Source of the DNA: Pseudomonadota bacterium
GTDB taxonomy: Bacteria > Pseudomonadota > Gammaproteobacteria > Burkholderiales > Burkholderiaceae_D
Direction of reading: 5' to 3'
Assembly (NCBI GenBank): GCA_023435945.1
Contig: JAEZLB010000083.1
Span: forward strand, 1-14,568
Length of the DNA: 14,568 bases
Part shown: one piece after another, positions 8,638-14,282 of the stretch
How positions within the stretch are numbered: position 1 is the stretch's first letter
How the letters are laid out: the number at the start of each line of letters is the position of its first letter
Notes under the pieces: generated by a model
The model's database searches: none
What the model was told of the DNA's origin: nothing
The model's input: the letters and a program-made list of their open reading frames with translations, nothing else
Position numbers and translations under genes: made by a program

Positions 8638-9030
8638 CGCGTCGTCTGGCGATTAGCAGGTCCGACGATATAAGCCCCTATCAGGAGACTTGTCGAATCG
8701 TTATGCTGCTCAATGAAATGGATTTACCGACGATTAGCCTGCGCAAGAATCAGCCTGTCCGTGCACAGGCTCTCTCTCATCTTTGGGGCGGAGTAACGGG
8801 CTCAGAGCCGATTTTTAATTCATCCTGCTCCCTACAGGACACACATACAATCAAGAATAATTGCCTAATTAATAATTACTATTCGACAATCTTTTCGGTC
8901 AGGTTGACCTACCTCCCTCTTGCTGCGATTTCAAAGTATCAGTAACCGTCTTGGCCACGACTGCTACTGTCTTCTTCAATGTATATAAAAGAAACGGTTA
9001 CCGTCTCGAAATCAGCTGCGGCCTTAAAAG
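8638..9030. other. Chromosomal non-coding stretch between rhlE promoter and tRNA terminator
   Basis: No convincing gene is seen. An 80-codon plus-strand frame (8703-8945) has no recognisable content and no properly spaced ribosome site. Small structures are present: AGCCTGT/ACAGGCT (8752-8758 with 8765-8771, 6-nt loop), and an ACGGT-T-ACCGT palindrome (8994-9004) whose right half resembles GTAACCGTCTT near 8942. A small RNA or a regulator site is possible but unsupported. Confidence 0.4.
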
Positions 9031-9064
9031 AAAAAGGACTTAGGAAACCTCCTAAGTCCTTTTT
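9031..9064 (-). terminator. Intrinsic terminator of the tRNA-Met gene
   Basis: AAAAAGGACTTAGG (9031-9044) pairs perfectly with CCTAAGTCCTTTTT (9051-9064) around a 6-nt loop, making a 14-bp stem. On the minus strand it is followed by a T-rich run (TTTTTCTTTT). It begins 5 nt past the tRNA CCA end, so it belonged to the tRNA transcript before the element inserted. Confidence 0.85.
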
Positions 9065-9069
9065 AAATT

Positions 9070-9116
9070 TGGTGGGCCTCCCGTGAGTCGAACACGGCAC
9101 CAACGGATTATGAGTC
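9070..9116 (-). tRNA. 3' fragment of tRNA-Met(CAU): left attachment site of the element
   Basis: On the minus strand, the 47 nt starting GACTCATAATCC form the 3' part of a tRNA. They hold an anticodon loop CTCATAA with anticodon CAU, the T arm CCGTG-TTCGACT-CACGG, the acceptor strand GAGGCCC, discriminator A and an encoded CCA. Upstream the sequence becomes CTTGGCTT, which cannot complete the anticodon stem beyond two pairs. No D arm or 5' acceptor GGGCCTC follows. The gene is therefore cut at the 5' edge of the anticodon loop, as expected when an element integrates in a tRNA gene. It should be non-functional unless an intact copy is rebuilt at the far end. The CAU anticodon alone would also fit tRNA-Ile2, but the body looks like elongator tRNA-Met. 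Confidence 0.85.
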
Positions 9117-9126
9117 AAGCCAAGCT
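9111..9126 (-). repeat. att-junction copy of a 16-bp inverted repeat
   Basis: On the minus strand this reads AGCTTGGCTTGACTCA. Its last six bases lie in the tRNA anticodon arm and its first ten lie in the element. It matches 9986-10001 (plus strand) at 15 of 16 bases in inverted orientation. The two copies flank the 263-aa gene. Confidence 0.5.
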
Positions 9127-9139
9127 ATAAGAAGGTTAC

Positions 9140-9931
9140 TCAATTTCTCCAAACTTCGCTAGACATTTGTTTTCTAAACTTCACTGCTTGTAACTGGCGA
9201 TGATAGCGCCACTCCGGCAAAATTCCGGCAGGTAGAGCGGTGGACATACTACGAAGCCATTCATCACGTGCTACAGCGGTATCGTTATAGATACACTCGG
9301 CTAACCACGCCAAAGCGAGTTCAAGTGTATCGGAACTCACTTCGCCCGGAAAATCAGTTTCTTCGCCTGACGACCATGGAGCGCCGTTCGACCAAAGAAT
9401 ACCCCATTGGAAGCTAAACAATAGCCTCAATAAATCCCATTCTCGACATGGCGCCTTGCGACGCATGAGACGAGCTAGGCTGTGTTCCTTTCCGTCCGTG
9501 TTATTGGCGGCACTATATTTAAGTTCCCAGTACGTAGGATGCTCCTCATAGCCAAGGCGGTAAACAGACGATTCAAAACCTCGCAAGTTGAAATTCTCTC
9601 CAGGAGTTCCGATGATTTGGTCATCCTCGTCGCCATAACCGAAAAGACATAGTCCATTGTTCCGAATGATGACCCTGCGGGCTGGGCGTTTCAACAGTCT
9701 TGCAACCCGGAATTCTAAATTTTGCACAGAGTGTGCTTGTGGCGCGCGCGACTTCTTGTTGGCCGCATCCAGCGCATATCGATAGGCCTGCCCATCTGGG
9801 AGATGCAATTGCTCGTCAATCTGGGGATAGCTTAGCCCAGCTATGTCTTGCACTTCCTCAATTAGCATCGCCGCAAATTGCTTGAGCGCCCTGTTAAGCC
9901 TTCGCCCTTTATTCGGACCGACGTTCGCCAT
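9140..9931 (-). CDS. Unrecognised element protein with possible N-terminal HTH
   Basis: The 263-aa product is not recognised. The first 75 residues are helical and basic, with a possible helix-turn-helix at about 28-65 (GLSYPQIDEQLHL, then a second helical block ending ARLLKRPARRV). The middle (about 80-140) is rich in Gly, Asp and aromatics (GYGDEDDQIIGTPGENFNLRG). The C-terminal half has Trp-rich helices (SFQWGILWSNGAPW). No signal peptide or membrane segment is seen. ATG 9931 is supported by AAAGG six nt upstream. The gene ends 23 nt from the tRNA fragment and is divergent from the excisionase-like gene, a place where elements often keep regulators or cargo. A role in control of excision is only a guess. 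Confidence 0.7.
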   Translation of the reverse strand: MANVGPNKGRRLNRALKQFAAMLIEEVQDIAGLSYPQIDEQLHLPDGQAYRYALDAANKKSRAPQAHSVQNLEFRVARLLKRPARRVIIRNNGLCLFGYGDEDDQIIGTPGENFNLRGFESSVYRLGYEEHPTYWELKYSAANNTDGKEHSLARLMRRKAPCREWDLLRLLFSFQWGILWSNGAPWSSGEETDFPGEVSSDTLELALAWLAECIYNDTAVARDEWLRSMSTALPAGILPEWRYHRQLQAVKFRKQMSSEVWRN

Positions 9932-9941
9932 AGATGCCTTT

Positions 9942-9956
9942 CAGTTTCAAAAACTG
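9942..9956. promoter_or_regulatory. Palindrome CAGTTT-CAA-AAACTG in the divergent intergenic region
   Basis: Two perfect 6-bp arms lie around a 3-nt centre, 10 nt upstream of the minus-strand 263-aa gene and overlapping its ribosome-site region. It could be an operator for the HTH protein encoded on the other side. No second copy was seen. Confidence 0.3.
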
Positions 9957-9985
9957 GCCGTTTCCACAAAGAAATTGGAAGTCTA

Positions 9986-10001
9986 AGCTTGGCTTGGCTC
10001 A
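9986..10001 (+). repeat. Second copy of the att-junction repeat, upstream of the excisionase-like gene
   Basis: AGCTTGGCTTGGCTCA differs from the junction copy (minus strand 9111-9126) at one base. It sits 24 nt upstream of the HTH gene start. It could be an arm-type binding site for the integrase or excisionase, or an old secondary crossover site. Confidence 0.45.
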
Positions 10002-10025
10002 ACTACAAGTCATCGGTGATTTCAA

Positions 10026-10334
10026 ATGGCAAAGATAGATACGGATTTTCGGCAGTTATTTGCGCACATGGCACCTCAAGCCATTATTTCTCGATCTGAA
10101 CTTGCACTCCTGCTCTCGACTACTCAAGGTGCTGTTTCGCAAATGATCTATAGAGGCGAGCTTCCTGCCACGGCATTTCCGAATAAGCGGCGGGCATGCT
10201 GGTTTGTCGGAGACATTCGGCGCTGGCTAGATGAGATCGCGACTCAAAGATCTCCTTCAAGGCCCCAAATTTATTCAAGCGACGCGCCCCGAATTGGTAG
10301 GCCACGGCATCCAACTAACGACTCAGCGCGTTAG
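10026..10334 (+). CDS. AlpA/excisionase-like helix-turn-helix protein
   Basis: The 102-aa product has a MerR/AlpA-like winged HTH at about residues 19-68: ISRSELALLLSTTQGAVSQMIYRGELPATAFPNKR..CWFVGDIRRWLDEIA. The first part reads as the DNA-contacting helices. The final W-x(2)-DIRRWLDE block is typical of AlpA-type regulators and recombination directionality factors, where it follows the wing. The last 30 residues are basic and probably disordered. Such proteins promote excision by bending DNA at att sites or regulate integrase genes. Its position 0.9 kb from the att site and next to an att-like repeat suits this role. The ribosome site is weak. It could instead be a regulator of the replication genes downstream. 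Confidence 0.75.
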   Translation: MAKIDTDFRQLFAHMAPQAIISRSELALLLSTTQGAVSQMIYRGELPATAFPNKRRACWFVGDIRRWLDEIATQRSPSRPQIYSSDAPRIGRPRHPTNDSAR

Positions 10335-10412
10335 CTAAAGCCAAAATGAAATATGGATTCTAAATCGACACAATTATGCGTCAATTTGGGAAACTCGGAT
10401 TTGGGGGAATAA

Positions 10413-10595
10413 ATGAAAATGGAACGACAACGCGCCATCAACAACGCTGAATTCTGGCGCTCCCCATGCATCACAATCGGACCCAAGAGGACAAGGCGGC
10501 ACTGTTTTACCTGCTTACATCGCCACATTTCAAACAAATGGGGTCTAGAAGATTGTGCCTCGCATTGCGGTGGCCAAAATATTGATGCTGCATGA
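10413..10595 (+). CDS. Small Cys/His-rich protein translationally coupled to the replication initiator
   Basis: This 60-aa frame has a good ribosome site (GGGGG, 5-6 nt before the ATG), and its TGA overlaps the ATG of the next gene as ATGA. The next gene has no ribosome site of its own, which argues that this frame is translated. The second half holds CFTCLHRH (35-42) and CASHC (52-56), which together could bind a zinc ion. The N-terminal half is basic. I know no family with this sequence. In RK2 the gene before trfA is ssb, and this protein is not Ssb. A role in copy control or as a coupling peptide is inference. Confidence 0.6.
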   Translation: MKMERQRAINNAEFWRSPCITIGPKRTRRHCFTCLHRHISNKWGLEDCASHCGGQNIDAA

Positions 10596-11554
10596 AAAGT
10601 TATTTCGATCAAATGTCTGCGATGGTAAGCGTTGAAGATGATAACAATGAGTCGAGTCAGCCTCCGCGCAATAAAGGGCTCGCCACAACACTTGCGTTGC
10701 TCCGTCAACGTGAGCAGCAGGCACAGGAACGGCGACAGGTCAGAGCAGAAAACGTGGAGCCTCGATTGGCTAGGTGGCATGACTGGGAACGTGCAATGCC
10801 AACGTCGCTATCTCGTTCAGCAGTCTTTGCACCTGTAGGACATGGGCAACGCTTGAAACACGTCAACGCACTGATTGACAGCCGCCCTGACGTAGTTCTT
10901 ACGTTTACGGGAACACAACTGGACATGGGCGACGCCGACGTGTTCTTACATCTATTGGAACTCGCTAAGCGTCATCCTCTTGGAACTAGATTCTGCGCCA
11001 ATCGCGCTCAGTTTCTCAAAGCAATTGGCCGCGCCTATGAAAGCAAGGGCGCAACGAGGAGCCGCTCCGGTTCAATCGGGGAAAAGCAATATCGGTGGCT
11101 TGATGAATCACTTAAGAGACTGCGAGAAGCCTCCTTGATGTTTGTAATCAAAGCCACCCCTCGCCGCCAGGAATCGGGCGGGATTCTCAACTTACTTGGT
11201 GCTCTTTTTTGGGACCGCGAGCGAAATGTCTACGAATTCGCCATCGAACCCGAAATCGACAAACTATTTTCGAGTTTCAGCAGAGTTTACTGGGAACGCC
11301 ACCTTGCCATTCCGAAAACAGATCAGCTTGCGAAGTGGATGCATTTTTTTGTCGCCGGATGCGAAAAGAATAACGAAACCCGCATCGGACTTACGTATCT
11401 CCGTACCTACAGCGGTAACAAGCACCGACGAATAGATCATTTCAGAAGTTCTATGCAACGCTCATTGGAAAATCTAGCCTCCGCCGGAATTGTCGCGCCC
11501 ACTTGGTACATCAGAGAAAAAGACATGATGGTTTGCTTCACTCGAGTCATATAA
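10592..11554 (+). CDS. TrfA-type plasmid replication initiator
   Basis: The 320-aa protein resembles TrfA, the initiator of IncP plasmids (382 and 285 aa in RK2). A charged, Gln/Arg-rich and possibly coiled stretch lies at 33-52. The TrfA core follows with ERAMPTSLSRSAVFAPVG (66-83), LTFTGTQLDMGDADVFLHLLELA (103-125), a CANRAQFLKAIGR segment (135-147) and YRWLDESLKRLREASL (167-182). The C-terminal half (about 200-310) has the expected second winged-helix pattern. TrfA proteins bind iterons in oriV, open the AT-rich region with DnaA and load helicase and clamp. Its ATG overlaps the upstream small gene, so translation is probably coupled. An iteron array starts 6 nt after the stop codon, the natural target. 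Confidence 0.85.
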   Translation: MKSYFDQMSAMVSVEDDNNESSQPPRNKGLATTLALLRQREQQAQERRQVRAENVEPRLARWHDWERAMPTSLSRSAVFAPVGHGQRLKHVNALIDSRPDVVLTFTGTQLDMGDADVFLHLLELAKRHPLGTRFCANRAQFLKAIGRAYESKGATRSRSGSIGEKQYRWLDESLKRLREASLMFVIKATPRRQESGGILNLLGALFWDRERNVYEFAIEPEIDKLFSSFSRVYWERHLAIPKTDQLAKWMHFFVAGCEKNNETRIGLTYLRTYSGNKHRRIDHFRSSMQRSLENLASAGIVAPTWYIREKDMMVCFTRVI

Positions 11555-11559
11555 CGAGT

Positions 11560-11659
11560 CGGCACGGCAATACAAGTCATGCGGTATAGCGATACACCAT
11601 GTCGGTACGGCGGCACATCGCTGCCGGTACTGCAATACGAATTGGCGGTATGGCAGCAC
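11560..11659 (+). repeat. Five iterons, consensus CGGYAYNGCRRYAC, probable origin of replication
   Basis: Five 14-bp units begin at 11560, 11582, 11603, 11625 and 11646, so spacing alternates 22, 21, 22, 21 bp (two helical turns). Units read CGGCACGGCAATAC, CGGTATAGCGATAC, CGGTACGGCGGCAC, CGGTACTGCAATAC and CGGTATGGCAGCAC. Each is a partial palindrome (GTA..TAC). Differences between units are mostly pyrimidine or purine swaps. The array follows a TrfA-like gene and precedes AT-rich DNA, the arrangement of an iteron-type oriV. It may also act in copy control by handcuffing, as in RK2. Confidence 0.8.
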
Positions 11660-11667
11660 AAGCAGTC

Positions 11668-11696
11668 TTGGTAACTTATTGATTTGCAAGATAAAT
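11668..11696 (+). promoter_or_regulatory. Possible promoter of mobC-relaxase operon
   Basis: TTGGTA (11668-11673) and ATAAAT (11691-11696) are 17 nt apart, 9 nt beyond the last iteron. It is a plausible but not strong sigma-70 promoter. If real, initiator binding to the iterons could influence mobilization gene expression. Confidence 0.3.
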
Positions 11697-11772
11697 CGCA
11701 ACGATTTTATCGCCTTGTTATTTACTGTTAAAGATATTTGTTAATTGGTTTGTAGGCCTAGATTGTGGAAAA
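11674..11772 (+). other. AT-rich unwinding region with DnaA-box-like site (part of oriV)
   Basis: The 90 nt after the iterons are clearly AT-rich (runs such as TTGTTATTTACTG and TTGTTAATTGG). They include a hairpin (GATAAATCG at 11690-11698 with CGATTTTATC at 11702-11711, one bulge). The stretch ends in TGTGGAAAA (11764-11772), 8 of 9 matches to the DnaA box TGTGNATAA. Iterons, AT-rich DNA and a DnaA box are the standard parts of an iteron origin. Melting activity is inferred. Confidence 0.55.
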
Positions 11773-11814
11773 ACTGTGAAAACAACCAGATCGACAACAA
11801 GTAAGGATGTCCGC

Positions 11815-12369
11815 ATGATGGATTGCGAGGCAACCAAGCGCCCGGGAAATATACTCAGCATATACCTTGGCGAAGAGCTCAAAGTAAGCTGGCTACGTTT
11901 CTGCATTGTGAACAACACAACATCAAGCGCAGCAATGCGTGATGTCGTTCGCAAACTCACCAGTAGATCGCTCGCACCGCGAGTATTTGAAACTGTCCAT
12001 GAGCATCCCGACCTAGGGCGTCAACGAATCGAATTGCGCCTCACGTCCTCTGAGTTCGAGAGCGTCACACAATTGGCGCAGAACTGCGGGAACTCCCCGA
12101 ATACTTGGATCGTGAATCTCGTCCGTGCAAACCTTACCCAAAAGCCTCAGCTTGGGTTTCATGAGCTTTATGCCCTCGGCGAGTCGAACTCTAACCTATT
12201 GGCCATCGGCCGCAATCTCAATCAGATTGCACGCTGGATGAACGCGAATAAGGGAAGTGCACCGCTGGAACTGGCTTATATTGAACGGCTGTACAAACAT
12301 ATCGTTGCTCATACCGAAGAGGTTACTGCGATCATGCGTGCGAATGTTGACCGGTGGACCCTGAAATGA
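11815..12369 (+). CDS. mobC: MobC-like relaxosome accessory protein
   Basis: The 184-aa protein resembles MobC accessory proteins of MOB-P mobilization systems. The C-terminal half holds the family signature LGESNSNLLAIGRNLNQIARWMN (121-143), and the first 100 residues contain ribbon-helix-helix-like blocks (ILSIYLGEELKVSWLRFCI and RIELRLTSSEFESVTQLAQ). These proteins bind near oriT and help the relaxase reach the nick site. I chose ATG 11815 because AAGGA lies 7 nt upstream. A GTG at 11776 would add 13 residues but lacks a ribosome site and overlaps the DnaA-box region. Its stop overlaps the relaxase start as ATGA. Confidence 0.82.
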   Translation: MMDCEATKRPGNILSIYLGEELKVSWLRFCIVNNTTSSAAMRDVVRKLTSRSLAPRVFETVHEHPDLGRQRIELRLTSSEFESVTQLAQNCGNSPNTWIVNLVRANLTQKPQLGFHELYALGESNSNLLAIGRNLNQIARWMNANKGSAPLELAYIERLYKHIVAHTEEVTAIMRANVDRWTLK

Positions 12370-13373
12370 CAATGCATCCCGATGAGCTGATTGCCGAATG
12401 GGGCGAGCGCTTGTATTACAGACCGGTACAGAAGCGAGCTACGAAGCGGAGTAGTTCCGGTCTGCTTATTGCCGTTGCGGCTATAGCTCTGTCAGTCCGA
12501 GTACGTGCGGACAGAGTACGCAGAATTGCCGCGCTGACTGCAAAGAATGCACCGGAGGTAATGGTCAAAATCTCTAGCAGTAGTAAGGGGATGAATAAGA
12601 TCAAGGCGCATTTCGATTACATCTCTCGCAATGGTAAGGTCGAGATGGAAAACGAGAACGGTGAATCGATCACGGGCCGAGAGAGCGTCCGTGATCTCTG
12701 TGACGAATGGAAGAGCGGGCTCTACGGAATTCCGTCCGAGGGAGTGAAACGTGAGGCCTTCAACATTGTTCTGTCGATGCCGCCAGGGACAGACCGGATT
12801 TGCGTGTCCCAGGCTGCGCGAGAGTTCGCCCGCTCCGAGTTTTCTGGAAATCATCAATACGTATTGGTCACTCATGACGACGAACGTCATCCGCACGTTC
12901 ACCTTTGTGTCAAAGCATTCGGCTTGGACGGCACGCGCCTGAATCCAAGAAAGGCAGACCTCCAACGATGGCGCGAGCGGTTCGCAGAGACGCTTCGGGA
13001 CCGAGGTATTGAAGCAAATGCGACGCCGCGCTTAGCACGTGGCATCACCAGAATCGCGAAACGGCAATCGGATATTCATAAATCCAGGCGAAATCATGAT
13101 TTGCCCCTACAGCATACTCACGATTCCACGCAGATGCAGAAGCTGATGAGGGCCCCTCTTAAGGCGTATGAAGGCATGGCGCATGCGTTAGCTCGCTCCA
13201 GTGAGGTCAAGGATCGCCAACTCGCTATCGGTATTGTCCAATTCGTGAGGGATATGCCGGGCATAGATGCGATTCTCGAAAGAAAAGGAACCTCTCAGCA
13301 GAAAGAAAGAGAATTTTCTGCCCAAGGACAAAAAACGCCTGGTCGCGATAACCGAGGTCCGGAACGTGAATAA
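12366..13373 (+). CDS. Relaxase / mobilization nuclease (VirD2-like, MOB-P type)
   Basis: The 335-aa protein is read from the ATG in the ATGA overlap with mobC. An ATG 12 nt further upstream is in frame but less likely. An N-terminal extension (1-65: DELIAEWGERLYYRP, then hydrophobic LLIAVAAIALSVRV) precedes the nuclease domain, which starts MVKISSSSKGMNKIKAHFDYISRNG (66-90). Tyr85 is the candidate catalytic tyrosine. The metal-binding histidine motif is HPHVH (175-179), with His170 before it. LNPRKADLQRWRERFAETLRDRGIEANAT (192-220) is typical of this group. The last 100 residues are charged and lack primase or helicase domains. It would nick oriT and carry the strand into a recipient using another element's secretion system. 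Confidence 0.88.
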   Translation: MTMHPDELIAEWGERLYYRPVQKRATKRSSSGLLIAVAAIALSVRVRADRVRRIAALTAKNAPEVMVKISSSSKGMNKIKAHFDYISRNGKVEMENENGESITGRESVRDLCDEWKSGLYGIPSEGVKREAFNIVLSMPPGTDRICVSQAAREFARSEFSGNHQYVLVTHDDERHPHVHLCVKAFGLDGTRLNPRKADLQRWRERFAETLRDRGIEANATPRLARGITRIAKRQSDIHKSRRNHDLPLQHTHDSTQMQKLMRAPLKAYEGMAHALARSSEVKDRQLAIGIVQFVRDMPGIDAILERKGTSQQKEREFSAQGQKTPGRDNRGPERE

Positions 13374-13442
13374 CAAGGCGCTGCCTCATGTTGTTATCGG
13401 CGCGCGACAATAGAACGAATGAATGGAAAGAGGTAATAATCT

Positions 13443-13485
13443 TAAGGCAGAAGCGAGTCTGCAAATGGCGGCGGTTCCCGCCTTA
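13443..13485. repeat. Nested inverted repeats, three-way-junction-like
   Basis: Two hairpins stand side by side: GCAGA/TCTGC (13447-13451 and 13458-13462) and GGCGG/CCGCC (13467-13471 and 13478-13482). They are enclosed by TAAGG (13443-13447) and CCTTA (13481-13485), which share end bases with them. GCGC repeats follow at about 13488-13500. Such folds occur in oriT regions and single-stranded replication signals. No known nick sequence was recognised. Confidence 0.35.
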
Positions 13486-13540
13486 TTGCGCGCCCTGCGC
13501 GTCGATCACTGCACTAGAGCCGTATAAGGAAAGATGCCGG

Positions 13541-13550
13541 CCTAATTAGG
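13541..13550. repeat. Perfect palindrome CCTAATTAGG
   Basis: This 10-bp perfect palindrome is AT-centred and lies in the non-coding region. It could be a dimeric regulator site. A single copy, so weak evidence. Confidence 0.2.
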
Positions 13551-13761
13551 TGTAGTGAACCGGATTTGATCTGCCAACCACTGTCCGATTTCATCGCGCC
13601 TTGAAACTAGTCGAACTTCTGCGTTCGGCCAAAAGCTGCCAGTGGCCGCGAATCGTATGGCACCAAAGAGCAACAAGGAACAGTGGAAGGAAGAAATTCG
13701 ACCAGAATTTTCACCTGATTTTCCGAAACCAGTGTCATCTTGTCGCAAGGGGTAGTACCAA

Positions 13762-14277
13762 CTAAGCTGCTACTGCAATCGGGGGAGGATTCCAGGTGAA
13801 AGAAGCATTTAGGCGTCGGAGGACGTCGAAGGTATCACTGTACTGAATGCCAAAGCGCCGGCACACGTTGGGAATTTTGACCTTGTGCGAGTTCTCTGAG
13901 AACTGCTCGTGCGTTGCGACCTGCACGTTCATAGTTTTCGCCTTCGCAATTAGCCACGGATCTGCTCCAGACAAGAAAACGTCTTTGTGGGCCCTGGTGT
14001 ATAGAGCTACCCCTTCGACATGTTGAACGATCTCGCCGTAAGCTTCCTGCGTCGCCTCGTCATCCACGTCCAAAAACCAGCCGGTGTGTCTCCTTGCGGT
14101 GATCCAGTTGGAGAGGTCGTCCCCGTATCCCGCTAGCTCATCATGGACCCCCACAATACTCGCTACTAACCCGGCATGCATGGCATTGTCGAGCCAGTGC
14201 CAAAAGCCCGGGCATATGTCACTAGCGTAGTACCGCTGCTGAGCTTCAAGAAAAATGTTCGTATCAAGCAGGTACAT
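13762..14277 (-). CDS. PIN-domain-like toxin (DUF4411 type)
   Basis: The 171-aa protein starts MYLLDTNIFLEAQQRYYASD, the first strand of a PIN nuclease fold with acidic Asp5. Further candidate metal ligands are Glu47 (VGVHDEL) and Asp106 in SGADPWLIAKA, a DUF4411-like signature, with Glu124 as a possible fourth. PIN toxins cut RNA and are held inactive by a partner protein. The frame is open as far as 14478, but the residues before 14277 overlap the upstream gene and look non-coding. ATG 14277 has GGAGA 9 nt upstream. It starts 5 nt after the stop of its partner, so the two are co-transcribed. This kind of pair usually stabilises a mobile element in its host. Toxicity is inferred. Confidence 0.8.
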   Translation of the reverse strand: MYLLDTNIFLEAQQRYYASDICPGFWHWLDNAMHAGLVASIVGVHDELAGYGDDLSNWITARRHTGWFLDVDDEATQEAYGEIVQHVEGVALYTRAHKDVFLSGADPWLIAKAKTMNVQVATHEQFSENSHKVKIPNVCRRFGIQYSDTFDVLRRLNASFTWNPPPIAVAA

Positions 14278-14282
14278 TCTCA

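Larger units (their letters stand above)
13374..13761. other. Non-coding region with structured DNA, between relaxase and toxin-antitoxin genes
   Basis: No convincing gene is seen. A 68-codon minus frame (13542-13748, TTG start) and a 32-codon plus frame (13657-13755) have no recognisable content. ATAACAA and TTGTTAT (13370-13376 and 13391-13397) form an inverted repeat over the relaxase stop and could start a transcript-end hairpin, but no T-tract follows. A clustered fold (13443-13485) and a palindrome (13541-13550) are listed separately. The region could hold oriT or mark the boundary between two acquired modules. Confidence 0.4.

Noticed and set aside
8811..8820. Possible small terminator (GGCT-CAG-AGCC then a T-run near 8797-8818)
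   Set aside because: The stem is only 4 bp with a 3-nt loop and there is no gene ahead of it on the plus strand.
8703..8945. 80-codon plus-strand frame in the rhlE-tRNA gap
   Set aside because: No family resemblance, the AGGAG sequence is about 15 nt from the ATG, and the region looks compositionally non-coding.
11560..11659. CRISPR-like reading of the tandem repeats
   Set aside because: Repeat units are 14 bp with 7-8 bp gaps and internal variation, far shorter than CRISPR repeats and spacers. They sit beside a replication initiator.
11437..11701. Minus-strand frames of about 75 codons across the iterons
   Set aside because: Their repetitive text (YRQ/VPT repeats) comes from the iteron array and the 3' end of the initiator gene, not from a protein gene.
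13542..13748. 68-codon minus-strand frame
   Set aside because: It has only a TTG start, no ribosome site, no recognised content, and ends inside a palindrome.
13657..13755. 32-codon plus-strand frame (MAPKSNKEQWKEE...)
   Set aside because: It reads like a hydrophilic peptide but has no ribosome site and no context. It could be a fragment of a lost gene, and the evidence is too thin to list.
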